Positions 30,554 to 41,776 of a stretch of 64,000 nucleotides of DNA are shown here, one piece after another. The position numbers and the translations under genes were made by a program. The DNA comes from Enoplosus armatus. Taxonomy: Eukaryota; Chordata; Actinopteri; Centrarchiformes; Enoplosidae. The notes under the pieces were generated by a model. That model made no database searches. It saw only the letters and a list, made by a program, of their open reading frames with translations, and had not been told where the DNA came from. The number at the start of each line of letters is the position of its first letter. The stretch's first letter is position 1. Where the stretch lies: positions 23,622,608-23,686,607 of the forward strand of contig NC_092184.1 of the NCBI RefSeq assembly GCF_043641665.1, in the 5' to 3' direction.

Positions 30554-33500
30554 TAGCTGACTTCCACCAACGGGGCCCTGTGTATCATCAATCCCCTCTA
30601 CCTACATGAGCATGGAGATGATTGGCTGACCCACAGGCCGGCTGCTGCACAGAGCGCCACACAGCCATCGCAGTACAGACGAGAGCGACGCCTCAGCACC
30701 ACCAGAACATGGGCGGGGGCAGGGCTACAAAGTAAACGGGCCGTCTCACTGGACCAGGAACCCTCTGCTGCCAGTCTGGAGAGTTCTGGTCAGGACTTGT
30801 CACTTTTATACATGAATTAAGGATTTACTTAGAATGCTGCTGCAAAATCACAAAAAAACATACTTTCTCAGTTGCTTGCAGTGGTGTTTGTAGTTTTTAA
30901 TATCACTTTCCCAGGTTTTGAAATATCTGCTTCCCGATGCCTTTTTTCATCTCATCTGTGATCAGTATATAGGAATCGTTTGACATTTTGGAAAATAAGC
31001 TTATTTGTCTTAGATGAGAAGATTGATAGATAGATCTCTCCGTTAAAAATCGAAGTGTAACAACGACACATTGTGCTTTTATGGGGGGGGGGGGGGGGGG
31101 GTTCTGTGCCGGATTATTTCTTGGATGGGCTTTACGTTTTTATTTGAGTACAAGTTAAACAAACGAGATATAACCTGTTAACTAGAGCTGAGCACTAACT
31201 TTGGAGGTGCTGGATTTTGAACCTTGAAGCTTCATATTAGGCACACGGACTTGAGGTTTTCTCATGTAACTCTCAGTAGTGAAGGAGTGCGTTTCCCAAA
31301 ATGTTGAACTATTCTTTTGATAGGGACTATTTTTACTATATTTATTCAGTATTTTATTCAATGCAGAAATCTCAGAGATGGATATCTCAAAACCTCTACC
31401 AGGGTTAGGTTGAAAAGTCTTTTTGTAGTTTGTTGGAACTGACCCTTTAAACACAAACTCACTCCTTACTGTGGAGCACAGGCTCCATAATGTGATTTTA
31501 AAGTTCATAATCCACATTTTCCTTGTCCAGGTCTAATCAGAGCCAAGTCAGCTGATTCACCACATGGCCCCCTAACCCCGTCAACACCAGCTGCTCCGGC
31601 AGGGGTGGTTCTCAGGAGGCCCAGTAGAGATTCTGCCTCCAGCCTCCCTCACAGAGCGAGTACAGAGAGCCTTCCTCCATCTACTCCCTCCACCCCTGGA
31701 AGTTTAAATAGCTCGTTGTTCGAGCTGCAGTACCATGGCAGCCCTGTACCTCAGTCCCCTCACAGGGTGTCCTGGATCGAAGATGGAGTCTGGCTGCCCC
31801 CGCCCAGGCCTTCCTCTTTGCTCCAGCCCCCGTCGCTGGAGCTGGACTCGCTGTCAATCAGCAGCATAGAGGAAGAGCAGGAATCCCAAATGCTGAGCCC
31901 TACCCCGCACCACCCGTCGGCGCACCGGCTGGCTGACAAGGTCATACATCGGCTCTCGGCGGTGGGTCAGGCTCTCGGCGGGCTGGTATGTCCGAAGAAA
32001 AGACTAACCAATCGCGTGCAGGAGCTGAGCGAGCGGAAAGGTGGGGCGTTTGCAGAAGCCGTGAAAGGATTTGCCGAGACGCTGAAGAGAGGGACTGATC
32101 CTGACGGGGTCCGAGGGACAGAGTTCTTGCAGGAAGTGAGGTCATCGCTCACATCACTGAGAGAGACACTGTTGGACTATCCAGACATCCAGACGTTGTT
32201 GGACAGCATTACTGACTTAAATGAGTCAGAGATCGGTGAGCGAGCTGACAGTGAAGTTTGACAACAGACTAATCAAAATGTACATTTCAATAAAGTGTTT
32301 GTTAACATAATTGACAGAAAGAATTTCTCCTCACTTACCTTCCGACCCTCCTGTAGACTCCCTGGTAGAGCTTTCCCTCCACAAGGTGGCCCTGAAGCCC
32401 GTCTCCACACATCTCTACTCCAGCATTCATGCCTCCCGGATCGCTGACGGCAGCCTCGAGCGTCTCCAGAGCAACCTGCTTGTGCTGGAGAGGAAGGGGA
32501 TGGAGGAGCTAGGGGGTTCGGTGGAAGTCGGAGTTCCCGACTCTGTCACCATGGAGCGGATACAGCAGAGGTGGACGAGTATGCACGAGGCCTACTCCCC
32601 GAACAAGAAGGTCCAGATCCTTCTCAAAGTCTGCAAGAGCATCTATCACAGCATGAGTGCTAATGCTAGCTCAGGTAGCCAGGCGTTCTTTTCTCTGTCT
32701 GGACTGGCACCTTGTTTTTCCGTTAATTACCATTTTAATTTCACATTCTCCTCTCCTCTCCTGCAGGTACAGTGTTCGGAGCAGATGATTTCCTGCCCGT
32801 CCTGACGTGGGTGCTGCTCCGTAGTGACGTGGTCACCTTACAGCTAGACATAGACTACATGATGGAGCTGCTGGACCCCACACAGCTACAGGGCGAGGGT
32901 AAGGCAGATACAATCAAACACACTGCAGTGGACAGGTTGGCTGATTCATCAGCTGCCATGTTTCCTGGACCTGGCTGCACCGGCACTCCATAACTTACAT
33001 ATTAGTTGAAACTGACTTGACAATGAAAGATAAAACATTAAAGATTACAGCCAGAGGATGAATTGCATTTCACAAAAATAACACAACATACCTCAAATGA
33101 CAAACTAATGCAATAACTTTTAGATAAAACAACATCAGCTCGGTTAACGTAATCGGATGTTTCCCCACTCATTCTAAACTGCATGAATACTACTAACTCT
33201 AAAACACAGATATTTCTCCATGTATGCACAAATAAAACAAAGTCATACCTATATTTCTAAGATCATACATTGCTTAAGTTTGCGTAAGCTTGTGGTCACT
33301 CATCTTGTGGAACTCTGGAAGGACTTGAAGCACTAAACTATGGATCTCTGAATAGCTGGTGCAACTCAAGGTGTGAGTTTGACTCCCAGCTGTGTGTTTA
33401 GAGATGTAGGTACTGTTTAATTATAATTACAAGTCACAGACCGTCTCCCTTTCTGCATTCCCCACATCAACAGGTGGCTACTACCTTACAACTCTATACG

Positions 33501-33919
33501 CCTCTCTTTACTACATCAGCAGCTTCCAGCCACGCTTGCCCGCCCGTCAGCTCAGTGTCGAAGCCCAACACTCTCTGAACCAATGGCATCGTAGGCGCAC
33601 CCTGCACTGCGACCAATCACGCCGCAGAAATCACAGACGGACCATTCGCAGGCAGGCCGGTCGGGAGAGGGCCGCGCAGAACTCTGACACGGAGAGCGGG
33701 AAAGAATCGGACACTGTTAATGTTGACGAGTCGCAGCAGCTGACGGAAAGCACCGAAGAGGCTCTGCAGCCGCTGACGGAGGAGACGAGGAATGGAGGAG
33801 GAGCTGAGGACGAATCACAGACGTCCCCTCCAGAATCAGACTGTAATCAGCACGACGTAGCAGGGAGCAAACAGGAAGAGAGACAGATCCTATGTACGGC
33901 AGGAGAAGAGGATCATTGA
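25299..33919 (+). CDS. RINL: RINL, Ras and Rab interactor-like protein (VPS9 Rab GEF)
   Basis: RIN-family proteins activate Rab5-type GTPases in endocytosis. The exons are ..25300, 25533-25698, 28604-28715, 29291-29363, 29668-29756, 29867-29949, 30557-30788, 31531-32235, 32318-32674, 32767-32898 and 33474-33919, encoding 798 aa. The SH2 region (about residues 35-130) reads [13 protein letters not shown] across an exon junction, with the usual phosphotyrosine-pocket Arg. [16 protein letters not shown] follows, then a Ser/Pro-rich linker, the RIN-homology region ([16 protein letters not shown]), and the VPS9 domain ([33 protein letters not shown]). There is no Ras-association domain after VPS9, which fits RINL rather than RIN1-3; the tail is basic, then acidic. 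Adjacency to SIRT2 in the same orientation supports the name. The start is uncertain: the best reading is an ATG split as AT (25299-25300) plus G (25533). Confidence 0.87.
25699..28603 (+). other. RINL intron 2
   Basis: A 2.9-kb intron inside the SH2-coding region. It contains a GCTAAC-rich dispersed repeat at about 27690-27870 and otherwise nothing I can name. Confidence 0.7.
27690..27870. repeat. GCTAAC-rich dispersed repeat
   Basis: Repeated GCTAA/GCTAAC motifs with GTTTAGCAGGTATAATG and CACCATCTTAGTTTAGCATG. I recall this as the end of a common percomorph repeat family; related sequence is at about 40416-40640. Confidence 0.55.
30234..30375 (+). repeat. Dispersed repeat, copy 2 of 3
   Basis: A shortened copy of the family at 4915 and 34690, in RINL intron 6, with GTGAACATAGTGGAGC, GAGTTGGTGGAGAG, AAAACAGAGCTAGAAGG and AAATGCTAATG. 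Confidence 0.65.
30500..30553. repeat. (GT)n next to RINL exon 7
   Basis: An interrupted TG tract of about 50 bases that runs to within 3-4 bases of the 3' splice site at 30556, occupying the place of the polypyrimidine tract. Confidence 0.95.
30970..31325. mobile_element. MITE-like element in RINL intron 7
   Basis: The left end GTTTGACATTTTGGAAAA (about 30977) is matched in inverted form by the right end TTTCCCAAAATGTTGAAC (about 31290). A related fragment is at 1208-1310. A G run of about 19 bases lies inside at 31083. Confidence 0.6.
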
Positions 33920-33969
33920 GGATGTTAATGAATGGCGGCCACACGTTTTTGATGATTAGAGAAAGTCAA

Positions 33970-33975
33970 ATTAAA
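33970..33975 (+). terminator. RINL: Possible RINL polyadenylation signal
   Basis: ATTAAA, the commonest variant hexamer, 50 bases after the RINL stop. It would imply a very short 3' UTR; a more distal site is possible. Confidence 0.4.
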
Positions 33976-34067
33976 GTTTTGTGGGTCAAACTCTCCTGAA
34001 AGCTGCCACATAAACCACCTGCATGTCTTTTCTGTAGAGGTCAAAGATAGCTTCTGATTAGTGTCAT

Positions 34068-34325
34068 TAGTGGTTGCCAACCTTGGGGTCTAAGATAAAT
34101 GTGAAGGAATTGTATGAAGGGACAAAGAGATATTTTTACTTGTCTCAGATTTTTCTTACAGAATACTGGATATTTTTACCTCTGCAGGAGTCTAAAAACC
34201 TTTCAAATGAAAAATTCAGGGAAAAGCTCGTTAGTTTAACTGATCACACCGTCCACGCTGATGCCATGACCTGGACACTGCTCCTTTTTAAGGGGTCATG
34301 TGTCAGAGAGGTTGGGAAGCGCTGA
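34068..34325. mobile_element. hAT-like MITE remnant
   Basis: The left end TAGTGGTTGCCAACC and right end GGTTGGGAAGCGCTG form imperfect inverted repeats of the same general type as the element at 8311. I find no clear 8-bp duplication. Confidence 0.5.
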
Positions 34326-34689
34326 CCTGAAATAAGTCAAGTTTAATGTCATAGTTGTATTGTGAAGAAGAGAAGAGGTTCTACAGAAATGTGTTTATTT
34401 GGGAATCATATCTAAATGGATCAGTGTTCCCTGCTGATACTTGAGTTTACATCTAATAATTGATCACATTCATCAATTAATAATGCCACCAGCCATCATT
34501 TCACCTTCTCATCAGAAATGTGGTAAACGTAAAGACGGAGTTTTGTTTGCAAGGCTTGTTTCCACTTTTATCAGCTGGCAGCTTTCATGTCTCTCATGTA
34601 TTATTATTGCAGAAGGTCGTTGAACAGCACAAAACAGTGGCAAGTGTTAAATGACCAGACAAAGCCAACGGAAAAAATAAATGACAAAG

Positions 34690-34868
34690 CTAGCGTCTAG
34701 CCGGTGAACGTAGTGGAGCTTTCGCTGGCCAAATATTTCCCTCCGGAGTTGGTGGAGACCAAAACAGGGCTGAAAGGAGAGAGAATACTGGAATTACATT
34801 CATCAGATGGACAGAAACTCGACTCCAAATGAATAATAATGGTGTTCTGTGTCGGCCAGATGTGTAAG
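34690..34868 (+). repeat. Dispersed repeat, copy 3 of 3
   Basis: GTGAACGTAGTGGAGC, GAGTTGGTGGAGACC, AAAACAGGGCTGAAAGGA, ATTCATCAGATGGACAGAAAC and CTCCAAATGAATAATAATG parallel the copy at 4915 in the same order. Confidence 0.7.
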
Positions 34869-35476
34869 TAGGCAGCTGTTTGCTAACATGTTAGCGATAA
34901 CACATTCATTATGTGTTAGGTTTGGCTTTTCTGCTTGACTTAGCATTCTTCTGTCCCCAAAATGGTCAGAAAATCAATAAATTAAGCTTTAAAAAATCAT
35001 TACCTTTTTTTTTTTTTTTTTTTTTTCCCTGATTTCACGGCACCCTTGTTTATCAGCCTTTTACCACAAGGGCATGTCCTTTATGTTGTTTCTCTTCTTT
35101 TCTATCTCGATGAAGACTGAATACCTCTTATTTATACGCTGTTCCTGCTTTGTGCATCAGGACTTTACAAAGACGAGCTCACCTAGTGCCTCACAAGAAA
35201 TCCCAAAACATAAATATCTGTCTTCCCGTTGGACCACTTGAGGGCAGCATTAAACCTCCTGACATACAGCTTTTACCCTGTTAAAATGTTTTATTTACAG
35301 TTTGCAGAAAACACCCAGGTTTCATTTTTTAATTGATTAATTGATGGAATAAGGCAGCTCTGTATTTGTACTGGGGAATATATTAAACAGAAAAAAATTA
35401 CTAAAATCTGGATTTGATTATGCAGTTTTCAAAAATACTGAGAAACGATGTCACTGCATGCTCAATAACTGTCCAT

Positions 35477-35478
<2 letters not shown>

Positions 35479-35511
<33 letters not shown>
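35479..35511. repeat. (AC)n microsatellite
   Basis: A pure AC tract. Confidence 0.95.
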
Positions 35512-35514
<3 letters not shown>

Positions 35515-35574
35515 CGACATTGCATACATTAATGAAAATACTGTACATGTGTAGTGGGTTTAAGGCTGCCTCGA

Positions 35575-36650
35575 AGTGCCAGTTGAAATCGAAGCGGTTA
35601 CAGAAGTTTAAGTGGCTGCAAAGGTTTAAGCACTAAAAGGAGTTGAAGTAGCTGAAGTTAAAGCATCAACAGGAGATAAGGATGAAGCTCTTGAAAGGTT
35701 GAAACGGCAGCTGAAATTATAGGACGTGAGTTGAAAATTGATGGACAAGAGTTGAGCAGCAGCTGAACATTAAAAGGAGTTGAGGTTGAGGCACTTTAAC
35801 GTTCCTCACATTAGCACTGACAGCTGAAGTGATGAGAATTTTAGGAGGTGAAGTGGCCAGAACCCTAACCCAGTGACAGTTGAAGTCGAATCACTAAATC
35901 TTGTTGGAGTGGCAGTTAAAGCTGAAGCACTGAAAGTTGTTAAAGTATTTGAAGTTTAAGCACTTAAAGTAACTGAAGTTGAAAAAGTTACTGTACAGGA
36001 GCTGAATGACATGTTTATTATTTTATCCCCCTCCTCTTTTTAAATGTATTTTCATATTTTTATTTATTGTCACATTGTCTGCTCTTTTCTCTTCTTTCTT
36101 ATATGAAAGGTGCTGGATAAATAAAGGGGAGATAAACTGGTGGTTGAGGTTGAAAAACGTAATAATTGAAGTGGCAGTGAAAGAAACTGAAGCACTTATA
36201 AGTGAAGATGAGGCACAGAACGCATGCAAAGTTGCAGATGATGCTTTAACTAATTTAATTAACAGCTGAATAATGAGCACATTTTATAAGTTGAAGTTGA
36301 AGGCAAACGATTTGAAGTTGCAGTTGAAGTGTGGCAGTTGAAGCGACAGCAGAGGTTAAAGCTCTTAAGGAGTTGAGTTAGCCGTTGACACTGAAGCAAT
36401 TAAAGGCGTTGAAGTCGTGACTGACGTTGAAGCAGAAATTGAGTGACAGTTAAGAAACGATTGGCAGTTGAGGTCGACACTGCACAAGCAGCAGAAGTGA
36501 TGTTAAAGGAGTTGAAGCGGCAGTTGAAGCTGAAAGTTGAGGTTGATGCACTCAGAGCAGTTGAAGTGGGAGTTAACGTGGAGGCAGTTAAAAAAGTTAA
36601 AGGATCTGTAGACGTTGAAGCACAAAAAGTGCAACAACTCGCTGTTCCAT
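35575..36650 (+). repeat. Decayed tandem array of about 36-bp GTTGAAG units
   Basis: The words GTTGAAGT, GCAGTTGAAG, GAAGCACTTAAAG and GGAGTTGAAG recur at irregular spacing over about 1.1 kb, interrupted by a T-rich insertion near 36008-36125. A consensus of about 36 bp, read as twelve codons, would be close to Val-Glu-Val-Ala-Val-Glu-Val-Glu-Ala-Leu-Lys-Gly. Most units carry stops. The last part stays open from 36443 to 36724 and keeps the Val/Glu/Ala/Lys pattern. I do not recognise it; it is either an old minisatellite or the relic of a repeat-containing gene. Confidence 0.7.
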
Positions 36651-36710
36651 TTCAGAATCAGAATCAGAAATACTTAATTGATCCCCGGGGGGAAATTAAA
36701 CAATTTATTT
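36650..36710 (+). repeat. Fragment of a common teleost repeat tail
   Basis: CAGAATCAGAATCAGAAATA followed by TTGATCCCCGGGGGGAAATT. I recall this sequence as widely dispersed in fish genomes. It begins exactly where the tandem array ends. Confidence 0.6.
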
Positions 36711-36889
36711 TACTTGATTATTAGTTTTTGTAATTTCCTATTGAATTAATTTTACACAGTTATTATGTAGTTCTTTTTTTTTAACAGCCTGTAAATTCAA
36801 ATACCAAAATAGTTAATGAATGCACATACATTGGGCATGTACACATGTAAATAGTTACACGCAGGGCCTCTTATGTAAATGTAAACACA

Positions 36890-36890
<1 letters not shown>

Positions 36891-36942
<52 letters not shown>

Positions 36943-37071
36943 CTTTATGTACACACACATATGGAACCGTATCGTTGCTGCATTCTAAATGACCGAGCCA
37001 ATCAAATTTGCCTAATGAGACATCTGGCATTCAGCCTACATGTGGATGTCAAGCTCAGAAACAGCTGGGCC

Positions 37072-37130
<59 letters not shown>

Positions 37131-37660
37131 TCCCGTTCTCTTCTCATACTTTATCGGTGCTGTCAGATCTGGTGGAAGAAAGAAACACAGTGATACAGGC
37201 TGGATCACACATTTATTGGGAAAACAAACACACACACACACACACACATAAACACACACACACATAAACACACACACACATAAACACACATAAACACACA
37301 CACAGCAACATTTAGGGAAGCATTGAGGAAGGAGTTGTGGTCAAGACTATTCTGGCCAACACATAGTGTCACACACTCGTTCTCACACACACACACACAC
37401 AGTTCTTTCACACATGTGATATATTATGCATACATGAGTGTGTGTAACGCACTCACCACGGCCATAAATTAGATATATGGCTGGCAGTGGTGGCGGCAGT
37501 GGAGGAGGGGGTCCACAGAGAAGAGAAGAGGAGTGTGTGTATTTGTGTGTATGTGAAATGAGGGGGGGGGGGGCACAGATGGCTGTGGCCTGAGGCAGTC
37601 GAGGTACTGCAGCTAAACATGGAGACTGCAACACACATACACACACACACACAGAGGATT

Positions 37661-37698
<38 letters not shown>

Positions 37699-37789
37699 GC
37701 GCTCACATATACACTTAAACATGTATTGCATAGAAGGTGAAATAGGCGACAAAGAGCCACATACAGTACAAACATACAGTGTCACTATT

Positions 37790-37842
<53 letters not shown>
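36891..37842. repeat. Microsatellite block: AC, AC/AAACAC, GT and TA tracts
   Basis: Main tracts are (AC)n at 36891-36940, 37074-37129 and about 37227-37304 (the last with TAAACAC interruptions), (GT)n at about 37663-37694 and (TA)n at about 37795-37842. The long Thr-His and Cys-Val open frames here are artefacts of these repeats. Confidence 0.95.
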
Positions 37843-37850
<8 letters not shown>

Positions 37851-37955
37851 ATTATATAACTACTGAGTCCTTAAACCAATAAAGAGACAACAATATGCAG
37901 ATTTTGGTGAGAAAGATCTCAGAGTATATATATATTAATTGTTGGTGCTTGTCTT

Positions 37956-38434
37956 CAGTGGTGGAACTTACTCAAGTACTGTAACTTGAGGTACTTTGCT
38001 TGAATATTGCCATGTCATGCTACTTTATACTTCTACTCCACGACAATTCAGAGTTAAATACTTTGTACTCTGCTACATTTATTTGACAGCTATAGTTCCT
38101 GGTTACTTCAAAGATGTTAGGTACTGTATGATGCATTGTTATAGTTTAAACTACAGTAAATAAAGTAGCTCAAAGAAGCTCCACCTCGACCAGCTACAAC
38201 AGTAAAATGCTGCTTGCACATTAATGCACATGTAATAATAATAATCCAATATTACAGAATAATATATAATATGATAACACTCACAGGAGCCATTTTTCTG
38301 AAATATGAAGTTTCAATGCAGGACTTTACTGTTTTAAGTTGTTGTACTTGTTTAAGTTTTAAGTTCCCTTTTTTTTTTAAAAGTATTTTCATACATTTCT
38401 TACTTTTACTTAAGTAAATATTTTCTCCACTAAT
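37956..38434 (-). mobile_element. Non-autonomous DNA transposon, second copy
   Basis: The reverse-oriented, uninterrupted counterpart of the element at 186-1100. It starts CAGTGGTGGAACTTACTC and ends AAATATTTTCTCCACTAATG, giving imperfect inverted ends. It contains CTACTTTATACTTCTACTCC and GCTCCACCTCGACC. At about 480 bp it has no gene. Confidence 0.75.
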
Positions 38435-40415
38435 GCTCTTCTTGTATTAATTCCTGTTAGTACAAAAGATACTAACATAAATTATTTATAAACTAACTAC
38501 AGAAAGCATCATACAATGACAATAAGCATCAGCAATACTGATACTATTAGTATTAATATTAGTATTAGTACACCCCCCTCAAAAAAGAAAAATCATAAGG
38601 ACTACTCCGTTTTTTAATTACTTGCAAGTATGTGAGCAAGAAATAGAACCATTACAACCTATTAGACATAAAATAACAGCTTGATTTTGTTTTTCATATT
38701 AAACCTGCTTTTAATAATCGTCATATTCTCACACTGCTTTGCACTGTTTCACTCAAAGCTCAGAAATCCCCCTCAATCAGTTTTGGATGAAGTCCGATGG
38801 AGTTTGACTGCATCTTTACTGCCTTGTCCTCATCTTTCACTCGTCCGCTATGAGACGTGTAAGTGTCTTTGTCTCTACTGAGGCCTTTCAGAAGCCGTGG
38901 CCGTCCGGCAGCTTGTCCGTGTCACGGCTCGTTCACACACTACAACATAATAAAACTTTCACCCATTCTCTTTCTTTCTTTAACCCTTCTGGTCCTTTTT
39001 CATTCCTCCTCATTCAGTTCCTGTCTGCTCTTCCTCATTTCCCTGCTGCATTCCTCCATTACCCCCCCCCCCCCCTTGTCTGAACTCTGACAGGTGTGTA
39101 ATTGAATGATTAATGACCACCAGAGTAACCCACCCCCCCCCCCCCCCCCCCCCACGACCACATACAATTTATGCTAAAATATATTTATGCACACACATTC
39201 ATGCGCCGACACAAGCAGGCGTGCACATTTTCACATTACACATGTGTATTCATTTTGCTTCAACAGCCCAAATGGTCAAATTCAAACCAGCAGGACTCTT
39301 GAAATGATAGAGACATTATAAGGAGTGCAACGTATATGAATCATCCCGCACAGGGCCAACGCCGTAACAGTGGAGCTCATTTGAAAGGACAATCACACTG
39401 TTGTCATTTTAACAAAATGTTTCAGCTCATGTGAATTTGATGAAATACATTTCCCACAAAAATGTCTTTTTCACAACTCAGCCAAAACCTCACACCTCTG
39501 ATTTGTAAAGTTGTACATCTAAATCATCTGCTGCGGTCTCTTCCAACACCGTACACAAACATCGAAACACAACGCAAAATGCATTCAAGCACTTTCCCCC
39601 GTCTCCTCTTCATTTGTCAACGTAAAGGCAGATTTTATGAGGTGTAATTCCCACCATCTAATGGAGTCTGTGTTGGTGAGAAAAAAGACGGGCAATCTAT
39701 CTGAACCAATCACAAGCTGAGGCTATGAGCATGAATTACACTGTGTGAGTGAAGGCTGTCCACCGACGTAAGAATAAAATATGTGTTGTTGATTTTTCTG
39801 ATTAGATCCCTGCCTGGGCTGGAGATAAAAATGTAAGTTCTGATACTGATAAAGATATTCAAACCTATCTGCTGTACCTATTTTGGCAATTACGTTTTGT
39901 AGGGAACAGCAACTGCTTCCTGGATAATGACAATGTTTTTTTCCAGTGAGGGAAGTGCTACATTTTTATATCGGCCGCATGTTGAAAGGAGAAGTTTGGG
40001 GTGAACGGTGGGTGCACAAAACACAGGACTTTGACACCAGAGAGCACTTTGGTTGGGTTTGTGATTTTGGTTTAATGTTAAAAAGTAAACTCTTAATGTC
40101 TTTTGGTTCAAGTCACTGTTGACATTTTTCTGTATTGAAACTTAAGTACTTCGAGCACCTAAACAGAATCATAACAAAGTGTCCTAATGCTGTACCTGTG
40201 TGAATAGATACTGTTGGAAAACAAATGATATACGTTGTCAGTGAACATTTTGTGACGTGGCAGTTATGCTAATTGAAAACATTTCCTCATTTTGTTGAAA
40301 AGGACGTCATTTCTAAGGGACAGGGTTTGAAAGTTAGTTTTTAGCCACGCTAGCGACGTGGCGATAGGTAAGTGAGTTCATTTACAAATACTAACGTGTG
40401 TGGCGTCTGTCTACC

Positions 40416-40640
40416 ACTTTGGTCCAGACTGAATTAGGTCAACAAATATGAGGTCGTTGATGGAGCCCAGTGAATAACTTTGGTGATCCTTTTCATCTTT
40501 TTCATCTAAACATCATGATGTTGGGTATAATGTCTTGACAACTATGAGATGGATTGCTGTGAAATTCGGTCCACACATTCATGTTCTCCTGAGGTCGAAT
40601 CTTAATGCTATCAGCATGCAGCTGTTACCATTCAGCTCAG
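40416..40640 (+). repeat. Dispersed teleost repeat
   Basis: TTTGGTCCAGACTGAATTAG, AACTTTGGTGATCC, GACAACTATGAGATGGATTG and AATTCGGTCCACACATTCATG follow the order of a widespread percomorph repeat that I recall as containing 'CAACTATTGGATGGATTGCCATGAAATTTGG'. It lies in the RINL-MEIS3 gap. Confidence 0.6.
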
Positions 40641-41599
40641 ACTCTCTTGTTTTAACATAAATGCATATTTATCAATAGGGCTCTATGTAAGTAAATTGAA
40701 ACTTGAAATTGATATTGAAAATGACTTTTGCTTCATAAAAAAAGTCAGTGGAATTTATATTTTCCTGCTTTCTTTTTTGGTCTGAGGAGAGATTTGAAGT
40801 GAAGTCTTAGAAGAGATGGCAGAGTATTGCTCTAAAGCAAAATACTCAACGGAACACAGATTATGGACGGTGTGTGTGTTTAGTCTTGCAAGTGATCGAA
40901 TATCTAAGGAAGTAGTGTTTTTATCATGTCATGAAAAATAAAAATGAAACTTTACCCATGTCCACCCAAAAAGAGCTTTGTGGTAAACCAGAGTTTAGCG
41001 CCCAACCGTTGGAGCTTACTGGTGTAGAAGTGGTTTAGATTGAAATAAATTGCACTGTTTTACAAGACATGTTACATGTTGTGGAAAAGGAGGGAGGTGG
41101 AGAGGCAAAAGAGTAAAAAAATGAGGGGCCCATCCTGACCAAGACGTCCTGGGAGTGAGCGTGAGGAAGGACGAAGAGAAATGAAAAGTGGAGCGGTGCT
41201 GAGGTCAGGACCTGGGTGCCAGGGAGAACAGCCATTTCCTGTTGACCTCTGTTTGCACTCTGGCCCCTGACCCCCCCCACACACACACACTGCTCCAGGC
41301 CGAATGGGGGCAGGGTGTGTGTGTGTTTGGGGGGTGTATTCAGTGTTTGTTGTGTGTTTGGGGTGCTGTGGGTGGGTGTAGGGTGGCAAAAGGTGGAATT
41401 ATGTATGGCTGTCTGACGGTTAAAAGGATGTAGATCAGAGATGAGGTGAAGGCTGTGGATAGGACACGGACAACAGGAGCTGCAAGGGGAGCAATTACAC
41501 AAATGTAGAGGTTGTTCAAGTTTTGGTGTTTGTAGGTGTTGAACCATGATTATCCTTAATTTAGTTGATAAACAAGTAGGAAGGAAGGATGTGAGCAAA

Positions 41600-41776
41600 A
41601 GATCTACACGAGCCACAAGCCTCCCTTTTGGTAACCAAGGGGGTACCACAAGGTTCTGTGCTTGGTCCATTATCATTTACAATCCACATGAACAATATTA
41701 TTACTCCAACACTTCTAATATCCATTTTTATGCAGATGACACAATGATGACACTCTCCAACTCAAGTCACGTCTAG
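41600..41776 (+). pseudogene. Non-LTR retrotransposon reverse-transcriptase fragment
   Basis: Reading the + strand gives GVPQGSVLGPLSFTIHMNN in one frame (from about 41640) and then IHFYADDTMMTLSNS in another. These are the adjoining VPQGSVLGPL and FYADD motifs of LINE reverse transcriptases, separated by a frameshift. Only about 60 residues survive, with no flanking endonuclease or 3' tail recognised. The family cannot be told from this much sequence. Confidence 0.75.

Noticed and set aside
32766..32993. Read-through of the RINL exon beyond 32898 as an alternative end
   Set aside because: The sequence after GGCGAGG|GTAAGG loses VPS9 similarity, and the next exon at 33474 supplies the conserved GGYYLTTL motif in phase.
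36820..37300. Long open frames of Thr-His and Cys-Val repeats here and at many other CA/GT tracts (for example 2746-3194, 43193-43573 and 59376-60127)
   Set aside because: They are simple dinucleotide repeats translated in both directions. There is no splice context, start context or homologous flanking peptide.
39062..39153. Two poly-C runs flanking a short segment, considered as a quadruplex regulatory site
   Set aside because: They are single uninterrupted homopolymers like several others in the window, in gene-free DNA, and are as likely to be slippage or assembly noise.
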